From positions 62,001 to 126,000 of the forward strand of contig CAJXWZ010000006.1 in the NCBI GenBank assembly GCA_913062815.1: a stretch of DNA of 64,000 nt. The letters run 5' to 3'. Both the position numbers and the translations under genes were made by a program. Numbering within the stretch: the first letter of the stretch is position 1; each line of letters opens with the position of its first letter. Positions 8,428 through 17,158 of the stretch are shown here, in pieces. Source of the DNA: an uncultured Colwellia sp. Its GTDB lineage: Bacteria > Pseudomonadota > Gammaproteobacteria > Enterobacterales > Alteromonadaceae. The notes under the pieces are model-generated. The model was not told where the DNA came from. It saw only the letters and a program-made list of their open reading frames with translations, and made no database searches.

Positions 8428-8652
8428 ATGAATATCAGTGCAACAATAGCGGGACAGATAGTATTTACCTCAGTAATAATCATAGGCATTCTAAGCTACT
8501 ACCTCGGTAAACGTAAAACGAGTACACCTAAAATAACGACATTAATAGGTGTGCTTTTATCTTTTATTCTTCCTATAGGTGTAATTTATCTTGCCTTTTT
8601 AGTATTAAAAAACGATATTAATTCAAATAATACTAGTGATGCCGTCGAATAA
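8428..8652 (+). CDS. Small membrane protein, unknown function
   Basis: 74 aa. Two hydrophobic segments (about residues 8-25 and 38-61) with a basic loop GKRKTSTPK between them; the tail is polar (NSNNTSDAVE). ATG 8428 is chosen because the AAAAGGA at 8412-8418 fits it, rather than the in-frame TTG at 8422. It starts within 20 bp of the right core of attC-like site 8. No family recognised. Confidence 0.6.
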   Translation: MNISATIAGQIVFTSVIIIGILSYYLGKRKTSTPKITTLIGVLLSFILPIGVIYLAFLVLKNDINSNNTSDAVE

Positions 8653-8657
8653 TTTGC

Positions 8658-8775
8658 ATATAACAAGTTACTCAAATTCACTTACTTCACGCGTTGAGGC
8701 AAAAAACAGTTGGTTTTTGCCCCTTGGTCGTCATTTTAGCCAACGGTTTCTTGCCCATGAATGTGGGCGTTACAT
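8658..8775 (+). repeat. attC-like site 9 (best preserved)
   Basis: Left core ATATAAC (8658-8664) is the inverse of right core GTTACAT (8769-8775) with one mismatch; then AAG, a GGCAAAAA...TTTTTGCC central hairpin with CAGTTGG in the loop, a TTTTAGCCAA block and CCCATGAATGTGGGCGTTA at the right. This closely follows the layout of Vibrio VCR attC sites. Confidence 0.8.
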
Positions 8776-8792
8776 TTTTTTGGGTATCAATT

Positions 8793-9077
8793 ATGAATCT
8801 GGATAAATCGACAAAACGGATTGCAAAGAGAGTTAAAAAAGGATTTCAGGGTTACCCTCAAATTTCTCTGGCTTATTATGGTAAATCGGATAGTTGCGCA
8901 ACCGAAGTAGTTATTGGCTTTATTTTCGAGGAAGGCGCTGAAACTCAAGAAGAGCGATTTGCGAGTAAAGACGATGCTAGAAAAGACGAAACGATTCAAA
9001 CTACAATTTTAAAAGTAATTGAACGCGCCAATGCAAAAACAGTTATAGAGATTCCCGGTGTTTCAATTGTTAAATAA
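8793..9077 (+). CDS. Conserved hypothetical small protein
   Basis: 94 aa from ATG 8793 (the longer frame upstream would begin inside the attC-like site, so it is not used). Soluble, charged protein with KGFQGYPQISLAYYG, a EVVIGF strand and a C-terminal helix; the look is that of a small family I have seen annotated as hypothetical in Proteobacteria, but I cannot name it. The ribosome binding site is weak. Single-gene cassette, 18 bp after the right core of attC-like site 9. Confidence 0.65.
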   Translation: MNLDKSTKRIAKRVKKGFQGYPQISLAYYGKSDSCATEVVIGFIFEEGAETQEERFASKDDARKDETIQTTILKVIERANAKTVIEIPGVSIVK

Positions 9078-9084
9078 TGCATAC

Positions 9085-9189
9085 CCGCAACAAACAATTT
9101 GTTCAAGCGAAACAAAGTACAATGGGATTTTGCTCTTGCGTCACTTTGGTAGTCAGTAACTTAGTTTACGGTAATCTAAGAGGTTAACC
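9085..9189 (+). repeat. attC-like site 10
   Basis: CAACAAACAATTTGTTCAAG is a VCR-like left arm; ACAATGGGATTTTGCTCTTG the central part; the right end is GAGGTTAACC instead of GCGTTA. The cores are weakly paired, so the site is probably decayed. Confidence 0.5.
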
Positions 9190-9282
9190 ATGGGTATACC
9201 AGGAAGCGCCATTCCCCTCAATATTCATTGGCATGCAAATTTAGTAACTATGAACCTCACTTCAAATTTTTATGGATAATTT

Positions 9283-9696
9283 ATGACGAATAAAACAGCT
9301 ACGTTAGAAAGAACAGGCTTTGTACTGATTTTACTTATGATTTTGTTGCAAGGGTTTTATGGTATTTTTTCCTATATTGATTCCTCCTCTTTTTCTAGTA
9401 TTAGAGGAACAGTATTATTTTCTGAAATGGATGCTGATTGGGTGAAAATATACGGATCGCGTACGCTTTTTATTACCCTATTTTTAGGTTATCTATTATA
9501 TTTCCGAAACTTTTTGATATTAATGTGGTGCGCTTTGTTTGGCATAATAATGCCTATTACAGATGGCTTGCTTGCTTATGAAGCCCAAGCACCAATCAAG
9601 GTTGTTCTTAAACATATTGCTACCATAGTGTATTTGTTAATTACCTTTTTTGTATTGAAAAAGCTGGTTGCGAAAAAAGCTAGTCATCAAAGTTAA
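9283..9696 (+). CDS. Four-helix inner-membrane protein, DUF4267-like
   Basis: 137 aa. Four hydrophobic segments (about residues 11-30, 60-77, 79-95, 107-128). The pattern of a segment, then YGSR, then IMPITDGLLAY with an acidic residue between helices, resembles DUF4267/DUF4345-type small membrane proteins; this is a resemblance, not a firm match. Last gene of the cassette array; after its stop only a fragment that looks like an attC left half (GTTAACAAATAAATGCC) is seen. The 245 bp between it and the next gene hold no other gene. Confidence 0.55.
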   Translation: MTNKTATLERTGFVLILLMILLQGFYGIFSYIDSSSFSSIRGTVLFSEMDADWVKIYGSRTLFITLFLGYLLYFRNFLILMWCALFGIIMPITDGLLAYEAQAPIKVVLKHIATIVYLLITFFVLKKLVAKKASHQS

Positions 9697-9941
9697 CAAA
9701 TAAATGCCCTGCACTTTAACTTATCTCTAAGCTAATACTTAACTTCTTATATAAAGGTTTAATTGTTTCCTGTTATAAACACTGTAACCTTTAACCTGTT
9801 TTTTAGCGTCAAAGACACTAAATCATTTTTTGCCGATTTTTTTTCACCTTATGTTATGAATATGTTAAGAAACGTATTAGTATCTTTTTACTGAAATATT
9901 CATGTTAAGTATTTTAAATAATAAAAAAAATCAGGTGACAA

Positions 9942-11948
9942 ATGCAAAAGCAACATTCAGTTATACGTAAAGTTATACTCTCAATTGCCAGTATTCTATC
10001 TATTATCGCGATTATTGTCGCAATATCGGTATCTTCAGAAAGAGCAAATACCGTTGAACAGTCGGTACTTGGTGAGCTTAGAGCATCAACTAAAACGGCA
10101 TCTGCAGGTATTCATGAATTTTTTCGCGAACGCTCACGTGTAGTAACCGCTTTAATCGGTAACACTTTTGTTAATCACTGGTTTGAAAACTATACCGAAC
10201 GTGGTACTGATTTAAGCGCTGATGAAGATTATCAACGTATGGTGTCGCTTTTTCAAAATGAGTCCAATCAAGATAAGTTAATCAAATCCATTTTTTATGC
10301 CCCTGCCGCCACTCACGAATATTTCGACCTAAATGGGCGCTATGAAGATGATAGCTATTTCACCAACAAAAGGCCTTGGTGGCATGAAGCATTAAAAAGA
10401 GATCGTCTGTTCATCACCCAGCCTGAAATAGACGCCAATGATGGTTCTATTGTGACTTCCATAAAATCAACCGTTTACGGGACTAAAAGCCAACTATTAG
10501 GGGTAATAGGTATTGACGTTTTGGCTTCAGAAGTTAAAAGTGAATTAATTGATACCATGAAATATCAACATCAGGGTTTTGGCTTTTTATTCACCAATGA
10601 AGGTCAAATTATTTCTTTCCCTGATAAAAATAAACAAATTGATATGAGCAAGTTGCCAACGTTAGATCAAGTCGACACTATTTTCTCACATGCTGACGGT
10701 TTTAAAGCACTGCTTAGTGCAAGTAAATCTCAACAAGAAATACTTAGGCAGGTACGCTGGCAAAACGAAGATTATATTGCCTTAGTGACGCCCGTTACTG
10801 ACAACACCATGGAATTAAATTGGCGAGTAGGTTTTATGGTGCCAGAAAAAGTTATCTCAACGCCCGTTAATGACTCCATTATTTTCTCAATTATTATGGT
10901 GATACTCGTTGTAGTCATCACGTCTGCAGTCACCGTTTATGCCATAAAAAGATTATTAACTAACCCGCTAATGACCATTGTTAATGCCATGGACGATATA
11001 GCAACAGGCGATGGAGATTTAACACAACGTATAAAGATGGACCGACAAGATGAACTTGGCCAGCTAAGCTCGTCGTTCAATTTATTCGTTGAAAATATTC
11101 AAAACATAATGAAACAGTGCAGTGAAACTACCGATAAGGTATTAAAAGAGTCTGACGATGTTAACCTTTTAGTAGCTGATTTCACCAGCAATGTTGGTGA
11201 ACAAAAAAGTTACATTGAGCAAATTGCCACAGCGGCGTCACAAATGACGCAAACTATTCACGGTATTTCAGAGAATGCACAAACTGCATTAAGTTACGCA
11301 ACAAAAGCCACCGCTCAATCATCGCAAGGTCAAACATTGGCGATGAGTGCTACTAAGTTAATGGATGAACTATCAATTGATGTGAGTACTGCGGCTAATG
11401 TTGTTGAGGATTTACACAAAAATTCAGCCTCCATTACTTCTATGCTCGCAGTTATTAAAGGTATTGCTGAGCAAACGAACTTATTAGCATTAAATGCCGC
11501 CATTGAAGCAGCAAGAGCAGGTGAACAAGGCCGAGGTTTTGCGGTTGTTGCTGATGAAGTAAGAACGTTAGCCAGTCGAACGCAAGACTCAACCGAAGAC
11601 ATTGAAAAAATTATCGCTAAACTGCACCAATCAGCCGAAGCAGCAGTAAGTGCAATGAATATCGGTAAAAGCAAAACACATCAAGGCGTTGAAATCATTG
11701 ATCAAGTAAATGAAAAATTAACGCATATCAACAAGGCTATTACGCTAATTGAAGAGCAATCTAACGAAACGGCGTCAACGACGCGTGAACAAGCTAATGC
11801 CTCTGATGACATTTCACGACAAACCGTATCGGTTAATGAATTAGCCGACAAAACGGTAAGCCAAACAGATAAAATGTCAATTAAAAGTGATATTCAGCGT
11901 CAAGTCACTTTAGAATTGAATCAAAAGATTTCTCAATTTATTGTTTAA
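9942..11948 (+). CDS. Methyl-accepting chemotaxis protein (dCache type)
   Basis: Transmembrane chemoreceptor, 668 aa, that signals to CheA/CheW. First membrane helix about residues 10-29; periplasmic dCache-like sensor about 35-305 with the typical RPWWHEAL motif and a membrane-proximal PDC module (LLGVIGIDV); second helix about 313-334; HAMP domain about 335-392 (GDGDLTQRI); signalling domain with the conserved hairpin tip [20 protein letters not shown] at about 510-530. dCache sensors of this form often bind amino acids, but the ligand cannot be told. No C-terminal pentapeptide for CheR tethering. Monocistronic. Confidence 0.93.
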   Translation: MQKQHSVIRKVILSIASILSIIAIIVAISVSSERANTVEQSVLGELRASTKTASAGIHEFFRERSRVVTALIGNTFVNHWFENYTERGTDLSADEDYQRMVSLFQNESNQDKLIKSIFYAPAATHEYFDLNGRYEDDSYFTNKRPWWHEALKRDRLFITQPEIDANDGSIVTSIKSTVYGTKSQLLGVIGIDVLASEVKSELIDTMKYQHQGFGFLFTNEGQIISFPDKNKQIDMSKLPTLDQVDTIFSHADGFKALLSASKSQQEILRQVRWQNEDYIALVTPVTDNTMELNWRVGFMVPEKVISTPVNDSIIFSIIMVILVVVITSAVTVYAIKRLLTNPLMTIVNAMDDIATGDGDLTQRIKMDRQDELGQLSSSFNLFVENIQNIMKQCSETTDKVLKESDDVNLLVADFTSNVGEQKSYIEQIATAASQMTQTIHGISENAQTALSYATKATAQSSQGQTLAMSATKLMDELSIDVSTAANVVEDLHKNSASITSMLAVIKGIAEQTNLLALNAAIEAARAGEQGRGFAVVADEVRTLASRTQDSTEDIEKIIAKLHQSAEAAVSAMNIGKSKTHQGVEIIDQVNEKLTHINKAITLIEEQSNETASTTREQANASDDISRQTVSVNELADKTVSQTDKMSIKSDIQRQVTLELNQKISQFIV

Positions 11949-11985
11949 GTAGAGTGATTTAGTTGTTGCGCTGTTGTGTATTAAC

Positions 11986-12017
11986 AATGACCTAATCAAG
12001 CTCTTGATTAGGTCATT
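11986..12017. terminator. Shared terminator hairpin between convergent genes
   Basis: AATGACCTAATCAAG is followed 2 nt later by its exact reverse complement (effective 14-bp stem, small loop). It lies between the ends of the chemoreceptor gene (+) and the membrane protein gene (-), so it can serve both. Confidence 0.7.
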
Positions 12018-12037
12018 AAACAGCTTCACTCATGTAT

Positions 12038-12937
12038 TTAAATTGAGAACACTGCTTTGCCTGCCAAAGCCCACTCAAAAGAAACCACACTCAACATAAC
12101 CAAACCTGCGGTTAACAATGATACTAGGAGTTTCGATGGGTACTTAAGCTTGTCTAGGATTAATCCCGCTAAAGGTAATACTTGCATCATGTGAGTAGCG
12201 ATAAAATGAGGGATACGTAAGTCACCAACTTCACGAGACCAGCCAACAATTGGCACTTTTACATTATTAACCACTTCTCCTACTAATGCCGAATCGGTAG
12301 GTATATTTGCCATAGTCATGGCATAATATAAAGTGAGTACAGAGCCTATTGTTAAACCAAGTACTGAACCAAGACGTAAGCCCACATTATCCTTTTTTCC
12401 ATATTTCAATATCAATACTCCTAATACAAATGATACTAAAACAAGGTTTACAGCACCTACTCCCATTAAATTATACATCAGTGATTCAAACGCTGTCGTA
12501 GTATTATAATGAGAATGCACCCCTCGAGCAGCTTGAATGCTAATATAAATTTGTTCAAATAGCATGGACACCACTGAAATATAGGCAAATAGGGTCAATA
12601 CTATGCCCGTGCGTCGGCTTGGTTCTAACTGCTGTGATAGTATGGCTAGAGTTATAAAGTGCATTGCTAACGACAAGCTAAATTTTAAGGGTTTTACCAA
12701 AGTTGGTACCCCATTAAGTGTTCGTGAATCGAAATAATATCCGGTCAACAAAACCACAGTTACTGCACACAAAAATAGAAAGCTCATTAAAAATAGCCGA
12801 GTTGTATGGTCATTACCTAATCGATTATCTATGCCAAAAATCAAGTTAGGGTATTGATTTTGTTTACTACTAAACTGCCTTTTTAGCGTTGTGCGACTGT
12901 ATTCGGTTAGCCTACTCTTAAGTACTGTGTATAACAT
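12038..12937 (-). CDS. Polytopic membrane protein of unknown function
   Basis: 299 aa with about seven hydrophobic segments and a polar N-terminus of about 45 residues. Features: VKPLKFSLSLAMHF after the first helix pair, a conserved-looking HSHYNTTTAFES loop and RIPHFIATHMMQVLPL near the C-terminus; histidines in helices could suggest a redox or metal role, but no named family is recognised. The start ATG has an excellent ribosome binding site (AAGGAGGGGAG). It overlaps the end of the upstream ABA4-like gene by 20 bp, so the two are one operon and probably function together. Confidence 0.7.
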   Translation of the reverse strand: MLYTVLKSRLTEYSRTTLKRQFSSKQNQYPNLIFGIDNRLGNDHTTRLFLMSFLFLCAVTVVLLTGYYFDSRTLNGVPTLVKPLKFSLSLAMHFITLAILSQQLEPSRRTGIVLTLFAYISVVSMLFEQIYISIQAARGVHSHYNTTTAFESLMYNLMGVGAVNLVLVSFVLGVLILKYGKKDNVGLRLGSVLGLTIGSVLTLYYAMTMANIPTDSALVGEVVNNVKVPIVGWSREVGDLRIPHFIATHMMQVLPLAGLILDKLKYPSKLLVSLLTAGLVMLSVVSFEWALAGKAVFSI

Positions 12938-13388
12938 TGTTTCTCCCCTCCTTTATTAAATTGCTTTGATGAGAATGCATGGCGTTAATTATCAAAAATA
13001 ACGCCAAGCCTAAAGGTCCAAAAATATAGGTAGCTAATAGAATCGGAGCTTGAATAAAGCGAGATAAACTAAGAAGGTCTGCTTTTTTTGCTATCCATGC
13101 GCCTATAAAAAGATCAAAAGCTAAGTAATGAATCCAGCCTGCTAATAATAGGTAGTCATTTTCGAATAATACTCTTACCTTTTGAAGTGTTCCAAAGCCA
13201 CCTGCACTACCAAAGTAATGCACTAAGATCAAGCCGGCATACAACAGGCTAATGCCAAAAGGGATCAAATATTGAGGTAAGCAGAAAAGTACTTTAATTC
13301 TGGGCAAAAATATTAATATTACCCATCCATAAAAGCTCGCCTGCCCAGCCCAATAGAATAGTTGTTCTGGGGTTAATTCATTGATCAT
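12918..13388 (-). CDS. ABA4-like (DUF4281) membrane protein
   Basis: 156 aa, about four membrane segments. The block GWIHYLAFDLFIGAWIAKKAD and the following helix with FGPLGLALFLI are the signature of the ABA4-like/DUF4281 family; plant ABA4 is needed for neoxanthin synthesis, but the bacterial members are uncharacterised. An upstream in-frame ATG at 13460 exists; I choose 13388 because AAGGA lies about 7 nt before it and the homologous part starts near MINELTPEQLFYWAG. First gene of a two-gene operon; a membrane-anchored AraC regulator lies just upstream. Confidence 0.75.
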   Translation of the reverse strand: MINELTPEQLFYWAGQASFYGWVILIFLPRIKVLFCLPQYLIPFGISLLYAGLILVHYFGSAGGFGTLQKVRVLFENDYLLLAGWIHYLAFDLFIGAWIAKKADLLSLSRFIQAPILLATYIFGPLGLALFLIINAMHSHQSNLIKEGRNNVIHST

Positions 13389-13649
13389 TTTTTTCCTTAT
13401 AGAAATTAGATTTCTCAATTTAAACAGTAAATTTATCAATCTAATTGGAACACAGCGCATTCGTTACATCGTCCAGATTGAGCGAATTGCACGTACGATT
13501 CGAACGAACTGCACTTAGGTAATGATTATGGGCGTTGAAAAATCAAACAATAAACATCATTGTTTAGTAGAAGGAATAATAAAATGGGCTTTACTGAAGT
13601 TTTCTAGATTGTCGGTGCGACTCGGAAGAGGCGCACTTTACTCGACAGG

Positions 13650-14831
13650 CTAACTTGCTAATTGTTTTCGGTATTGAGTAGGAGTAAGTTTAATAAACTG
13701 CTTAAATACAGCATTAAACGTGCTTTTAGAGGAAAAGCCTGCACTCATGGCAAGGTCTAGAATTTTAATGTCGTTATCTTGTTTCATACGTTCACAAATA
13801 TAATTGATGCGATATTCATTAACAAATTGATAGAAGTTCTTCCCTTCATGCTGATTTAATACTTCAGATAAATGATGGGTACTGATACCAACAGAGTCTG
13901 CCAAACGAGTAAGTGTTAATTGATTGTCCAAAAAAATCTTATGATCTTGCATATGCTGTCTAACCACTTGTAATAAGTTTCTTCTGATGTCTGGATCTAA
14001 CGAGCCTGAATTGTTAATTTCACTGGTATTACTCTTCTTAACAGCGTCACCTACATCGCTTTCTGATAGCGTCACTTCAGTAGCAGTAGCAGTAGCCAAA
14101 TTAACGTTATTCGCGTTGACTCTCAGTTGCGCAATTTTAAATAACTGAGGGTTGCGCCATTGTGCTAAGGCAATACTGTAGATTAAGACAATAATCAGCG
14201 CATTTCCCATAAAGACAAGAGTATATTGATACTCAGGCGCTACGGTCATTGATTTTAATGTCCAAATAACTAAATCAAGGATTAATATTTTCCAAAGCCA
14301 AGTGAACATCTCAGGGTTGAAGTTTGACAAGGTTTGCTTAGCTTGAATTTGATATCGTCTAACCATAATAATACTCAAAGCTAAATAGGCAAAAGCCTGT
14401 ATACCCATAATCACCTGAGCTATGATGATAAGTGATAGCTTTTCTGGACCATGCAAAATAGCATCAAGCTTGACTTCAGGCGTAGACAAGTACAATTCAA
14501 TGTTAAGCAGATAACACATTAGAAATGGTAAAAAATGCCAAAAATCTTTTAGCCTTAGGGAGCAGTTAATAATGGCATGTCGGCAATAGAGGTACAAAAA
14601 TGCACCATAACTGGCTGGCAAAAATATGTGAAGGCCAATCAACGAAGAAAAAGCATTTAATTCTCCATTCATGTGTATAAATGGGCCTAAAAAGTTCAAG
14701 CCCAGCATCAAACACCACATCCCTAAAATACGGCTTGCTATAGATATTTGAGAGCCCCACATTAACAAGCCAGCAAGTAACAAGCCTTGAAAAACTCCTA
14801 TGACATGCAAATACTGCATTAAAACCGACAT
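13650..14831 (-). CDS. Membrane-anchored AraC-family regulator
   Basis: 393 aa. The first about 230 residues form six to seven hydrophobic segments; after a linker (about 240-285) comes an AraC-type double helix-turn-helix (about 290-392) with the hallmark second-motif region FSSKSTFNAVFKQFIKLTPTQYRK. Such proteins sense a membrane or extracellular signal directly. It is on the same strand as, and 260 bp before, the ABA4-like gene pair, which is its most likely local target (inference from position). Confidence 0.88.
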   Translation of the reverse strand: MSVLMQYLHVIGVFQGLLLAGLLMWGSQISIASRILGMWCLMLGLNFLGPFIHMNGELNAFSSLIGLHIFLPASYGAFLYLYCRHAIINCSLRLKDFWHFLPFLMCYLLNIELYLSTPEVKLDAILHGPEKLSLIIIAQVIMGIQAFAYLALSIIMVRRYQIQAKQTLSNFNPEMFTWLWKILILDLVIWTLKSMTVAPEYQYTLVFMGNALIIVLIYSIALAQWRNPQLFKIAQLRVNANNVNLATATATEVTLSESDVGDAVKKSNTSEINNSGSLDPDIRRNLLQVVRQHMQDHKIFLDNQLTLTRLADSVGISTHHLSEVLNQHEGKNFYQFVNEYRINYICERMKQDNDIKILDLAMSAGFSSKSTFNAVFKQFIKLTPTQYRKQLAS

Positions 14832-14951
14832 AAACTACCTTTGGGAAAAACGATAAAATTATCGAAACTTAGCCAATAATCTAGCACCTCGTTCCGAAAA
14901 ATCATGCAAACAGATCACTATACGCATAACACTTCAATGATGACTTTTAAA

Positions 14952-15683
14952 TTAACACCCACCCGTTACATCAACAAAGGTGCCTGTAACAAAAGAGGCT
15001 TCATCCGACAATAACCAAGCAATAGCATTGGCAACCTCTCCCACTTCACCGCCACGTTTTAGCGGAATATTACTGCTAAGCCTATCGACTCTATTAGGCT
15101 CACCACCATCAGCATGCATTTGCGTATAAATTAACCCCGGTCGAACACAGTTCACTCGAATTCCCTGCTCGGCAACTTCTAATGAAAGGCCTTTGGTTAG
15201 TGTATCTATAGCACCTTTAGAGCAAGCATAATCCACATACTCATTGGGCGACCCTGTACGAGCTGCCCCTGATGACACATTAACAATAGCCCCGCCGTTT
15301 CCCATACGTTTAACGGCCTCTTTACAACATAAAAAGCAACTACTGATGTTGGTGGTAATTACTTTATTAAAGCGCGCTAAATTCATATCCTCTAAACGAG
15401 ATTGCTTAAATAAAATACCGGCATTGTTAACTAAATGCGTTATTGAACCATATTTTTTTTCTGTACACTGAAATAGCTTTGCTACCTCAGTTTCATTTGA
15501 AACATCTGCCGCAAAGGCAAATGCTTTACCGCCTTGCGCTTTTATTTCCTTAACAACTTTTTCAGCCTCTTCGTGTCGATTTAGATAATTAACACAAACG
15601 GCATAACCTTTTTGGCTAAGCAAAAGTGAAGTTGCTGCGCCAATTCCTCGGCCACCACCGGTTACAATAACGACCTTAGTCAT
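14952..15683 (-). CDS. SDR family oxidoreductase
   Basis: 243 aa Rossmann-fold short-chain dehydrogenase. Cofactor motif TGGGRGIG at residues 8-15, NNAG at about 86-89, catalytic Ser in VNVSSG, and YACSK as the catalytic Tyr-x-x-x-Lys. The C-terminal FVTGTFVDVTGG is typical. Arg/Asn-rich NYLNR after strand 2 suggests NADP(H), as in FabG-like or glucose-1-dehydrogenase-like members. Substrate unknown. It lies 32 bp after the DinB gene on the same strand, likely one operon. Confidence 0.88.
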   Translation of the reverse strand: MTKVVIVTGGGRGIGAATSLLLSQKGYAVCVNYLNRHEEAEKVVKEIKAQGGKAFAFAADVSNETEVAKLFQCTEKKYGSITHLVNNAGILFKQSRLEDMNLARFNKVITTNISSCFLCCKEAVKRMGNGGAIVNVSSGAARTGSPNEYVDYACSKGAIDTLTKGLSLEVAEQGIRVNCVRPGLIYTQMHADGGEPNRVDRLSSNIPLKRGGEVGEVANAIAWLLSDEASFVTGTFVDVTGGC

Positions 15684-15715
15684 AATTTTCCTTAAATTTA
15701 TTTTCTAGTTGTCTT

Positions 15716-16258
15716 TTATACGGTGCTACCTTCACGCACCAGCACCGGTAAATCCATACAGCCATAATCGACACCAAGTTGACTCAAGATACAGGTTAAT
15801 TGTCCTCGATGATGGGTCTGATGATTAAACAAGTGCTGAGTGATGTCACCGACTTTTATCGTTATATTTTCACCTTCGGTACTTTGATATGAAATTACGC
15901 TTTGACACACTTCATTCGTTAAATGGTCACAATATTGATTAATCAGTGCATCGACTTGTTTTCTCAATAAAATGATATCATTCATGTTTTCACAAAACAC
16001 ATCGTGCACCGATTTGGCAGTTGGTAGCCTATCAAAATCATTCGAAGCAAGGTTCGCAATGTTATTATTAGCTAGACGGCCTAAGATGATTAAATCACCA
16101 AATAAAATATGGTTCCAATAGTCCATAATAGTTGGAAAAAATGAATGAGTATTGGCTAGTAATTGCTCGTCACTTAACTCCTGGCAATGAGTAAGCAGTT
16201 GCTCATTTACCCTTTCATTATATTTTGCCATCATTTTAAAGTGATTAATTAAACTCAA
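15716..16258 (-). CDS. DinB-family metal-dependent four-helix protein
   Basis: 180 aa. DinB fold with the expected metal-binding histidines: the N-terminal helix FKMMAKYNERVN, YWNHILFGD in helix 2, and the C-terminal HLFNHQTHHRGQL motif. Family members include damage-inducible proteins and thiol-dependent S-transferases (bacillithiol, mycothiol or glutathione); the actual reaction is unknown here. Likely co-transcribed with the downstream SDR gene. Confidence 0.88.
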   Translation of the reverse strand: MSLINHFKMMAKYNERVNEQLLTHCQELSDEQLLANTHSFFPTIMDYWNHILFGDLIILGRLANNNIANLASNDFDRLPTAKSVHDVFCENMNDIILLRKQVDALINQYCDHLTNEVCQSVISYQSTEGENITIKVGDITQHLFNHQTHHRGQLTCILSQLGVDYGCMDLPVLVREGSTV

Positions 16259-16487
16259 ATTTATTCCTCAATATTTAACCACAAGCATCAAGTTTGCCAT
16301 AGTAACAACAAAATTAGCTAAAGCTTTACCGGTATTTGTCGATATTTATTCTTAAGGGATAAAATCGACTGAAATAACACAATATTTTATCTATGCTAAA
16401 ATAAGTAAAAGCATACGTACTCGTTATTGTTTAGATCTTATCAAGCAAATAATGGTTTTAACTTATATCTGTAAGTAGGAATTAATT

Positions 16488-17141
16488 ATGAAAAATATCG
16501 TTTCAAGGCTCTTTATGAAAGCGTCTACCCTTTTTATTATCGCTTTCGTGGCTATCAATACTACCAATGCCGCAACGGGATCCTTTTCTGTCGGTTTTAC
16601 CACAGTACCTGATATTACAATTCTTGAAGTACAACCACTAACCTTTGGTACCACCATGTTTATTACTAATGGCGGTAGTTGTACTATGGATGCTTCATCG
16701 CCTTTAGCGGCAACCATGCAATCAGATGCAACCACAGCACTAACCGGTGCAAATTTTGGTGATGTTGCAGGCAGTGGTTGTGTTACTACTGCAGCCGGCG
16801 CTAGCGGAAATCAAGGTGGATATTATCGCTTAACGGGATTAAGTGGTTCAGATGTGAAAATAACCATTAATCCTGCTACTAATGCTGACTTTGCGTTTAC
16901 ACCTGACTCGGGTTGTATTAATGACCATGATGGCGCAAGTGCTGCGGCTGATTCAGATACGTGTTTAGCATTCGCTTCAGGCGTGCAGTTAACAGCGACA
17001 TTAGCCAATGCCACTGAAACGGGCCTAAATCAAGTTGATACGCAATTAATGATCGCGGTTGGTGGTACAATTACTATCAATCAAGCATTAACTTCAGCGA
17101 CTGTTTATTCTCAAACATTTGACATAATTGCAACTTACTAA
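16488..17141 (+). CDS. DUF4402 protein, putative major fimbrial subunit
   Basis: 217 aa. Signal peptide about residues 1-28 (ending INTTNA). The mature part is a beta-rich DUF4402 domain: ITILEVQPLTFGTTMF near the N-terminus, GYYRLTGLSGSDVKITINPA in the middle and GGTITINQALTSATVYSQTF at the C-terminal edge. Cysteine pairs (SCTMD, SGCV, SGCI, DTC) could form disulfides. It starts a four-gene operon with a PapD-like chaperone, an usher and a second DUF4402 protein, so I infer a fimbrial subunit folded by donor-strand complementation. AGGA lies about 9 nt before ATG. Confidence 0.82.
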   Translation: MKNIVSRLFMKASTLFIIAFVAINTTNAATGSFSVGFTTVPDITILEVQPLTFGTTMFITNGGSCTMDASSPLAATMQSDATTALTGANFGDVAGSGCVTTAAGASGNQGGYYRLTGLSGSDVKITINPATNADFAFTPDSGCINDHDGASAAADSDTCLAFASGVQLTATLANATETGLNQVDTQLMIAVGGTITINQALTSATVYSQTFDIIATY

Positions 17142-17158
17142 TTTCAGGTAGATACTTA

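Larger units (their letters stand above)
4132..9720 (+). mobile_element. Integron gene-cassette array without integrase (CALIN-like)
   Basis: About ten short + strand genes of unrelated families, each followed by a 95-130 nt non-coding element. Several of these elements share an order of motifs typical of VCR-like attC sites: a TAAC-AAG-type left core, a GGACAAAAA...CAGTTGGCTTTTGCTCC central imperfect hairpin, a (T)TTTAGC(C)AA block, a CCC...GGG pair and a right core of GCGTTAC/GTTAGG type. Cassettes are usually one gene, one direction, attC at the 3' end, as here. No intI gene is in the window, so this is either a cluster of attC sites lacking an integrase or the distal part of a longer array. 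The right boundary is uncertain: after the last gene only a half-site-like stretch (about 9690-9720) is seen. Confidence 0.75.

Noticed and set aside
8694-8792. Longer 127-residue version of the gene ending at 9077
   Set aside because: The extra N-terminus would be translated from inside the attC-like site and has no ribosome binding site; the conserved part starts at ATG 8793.
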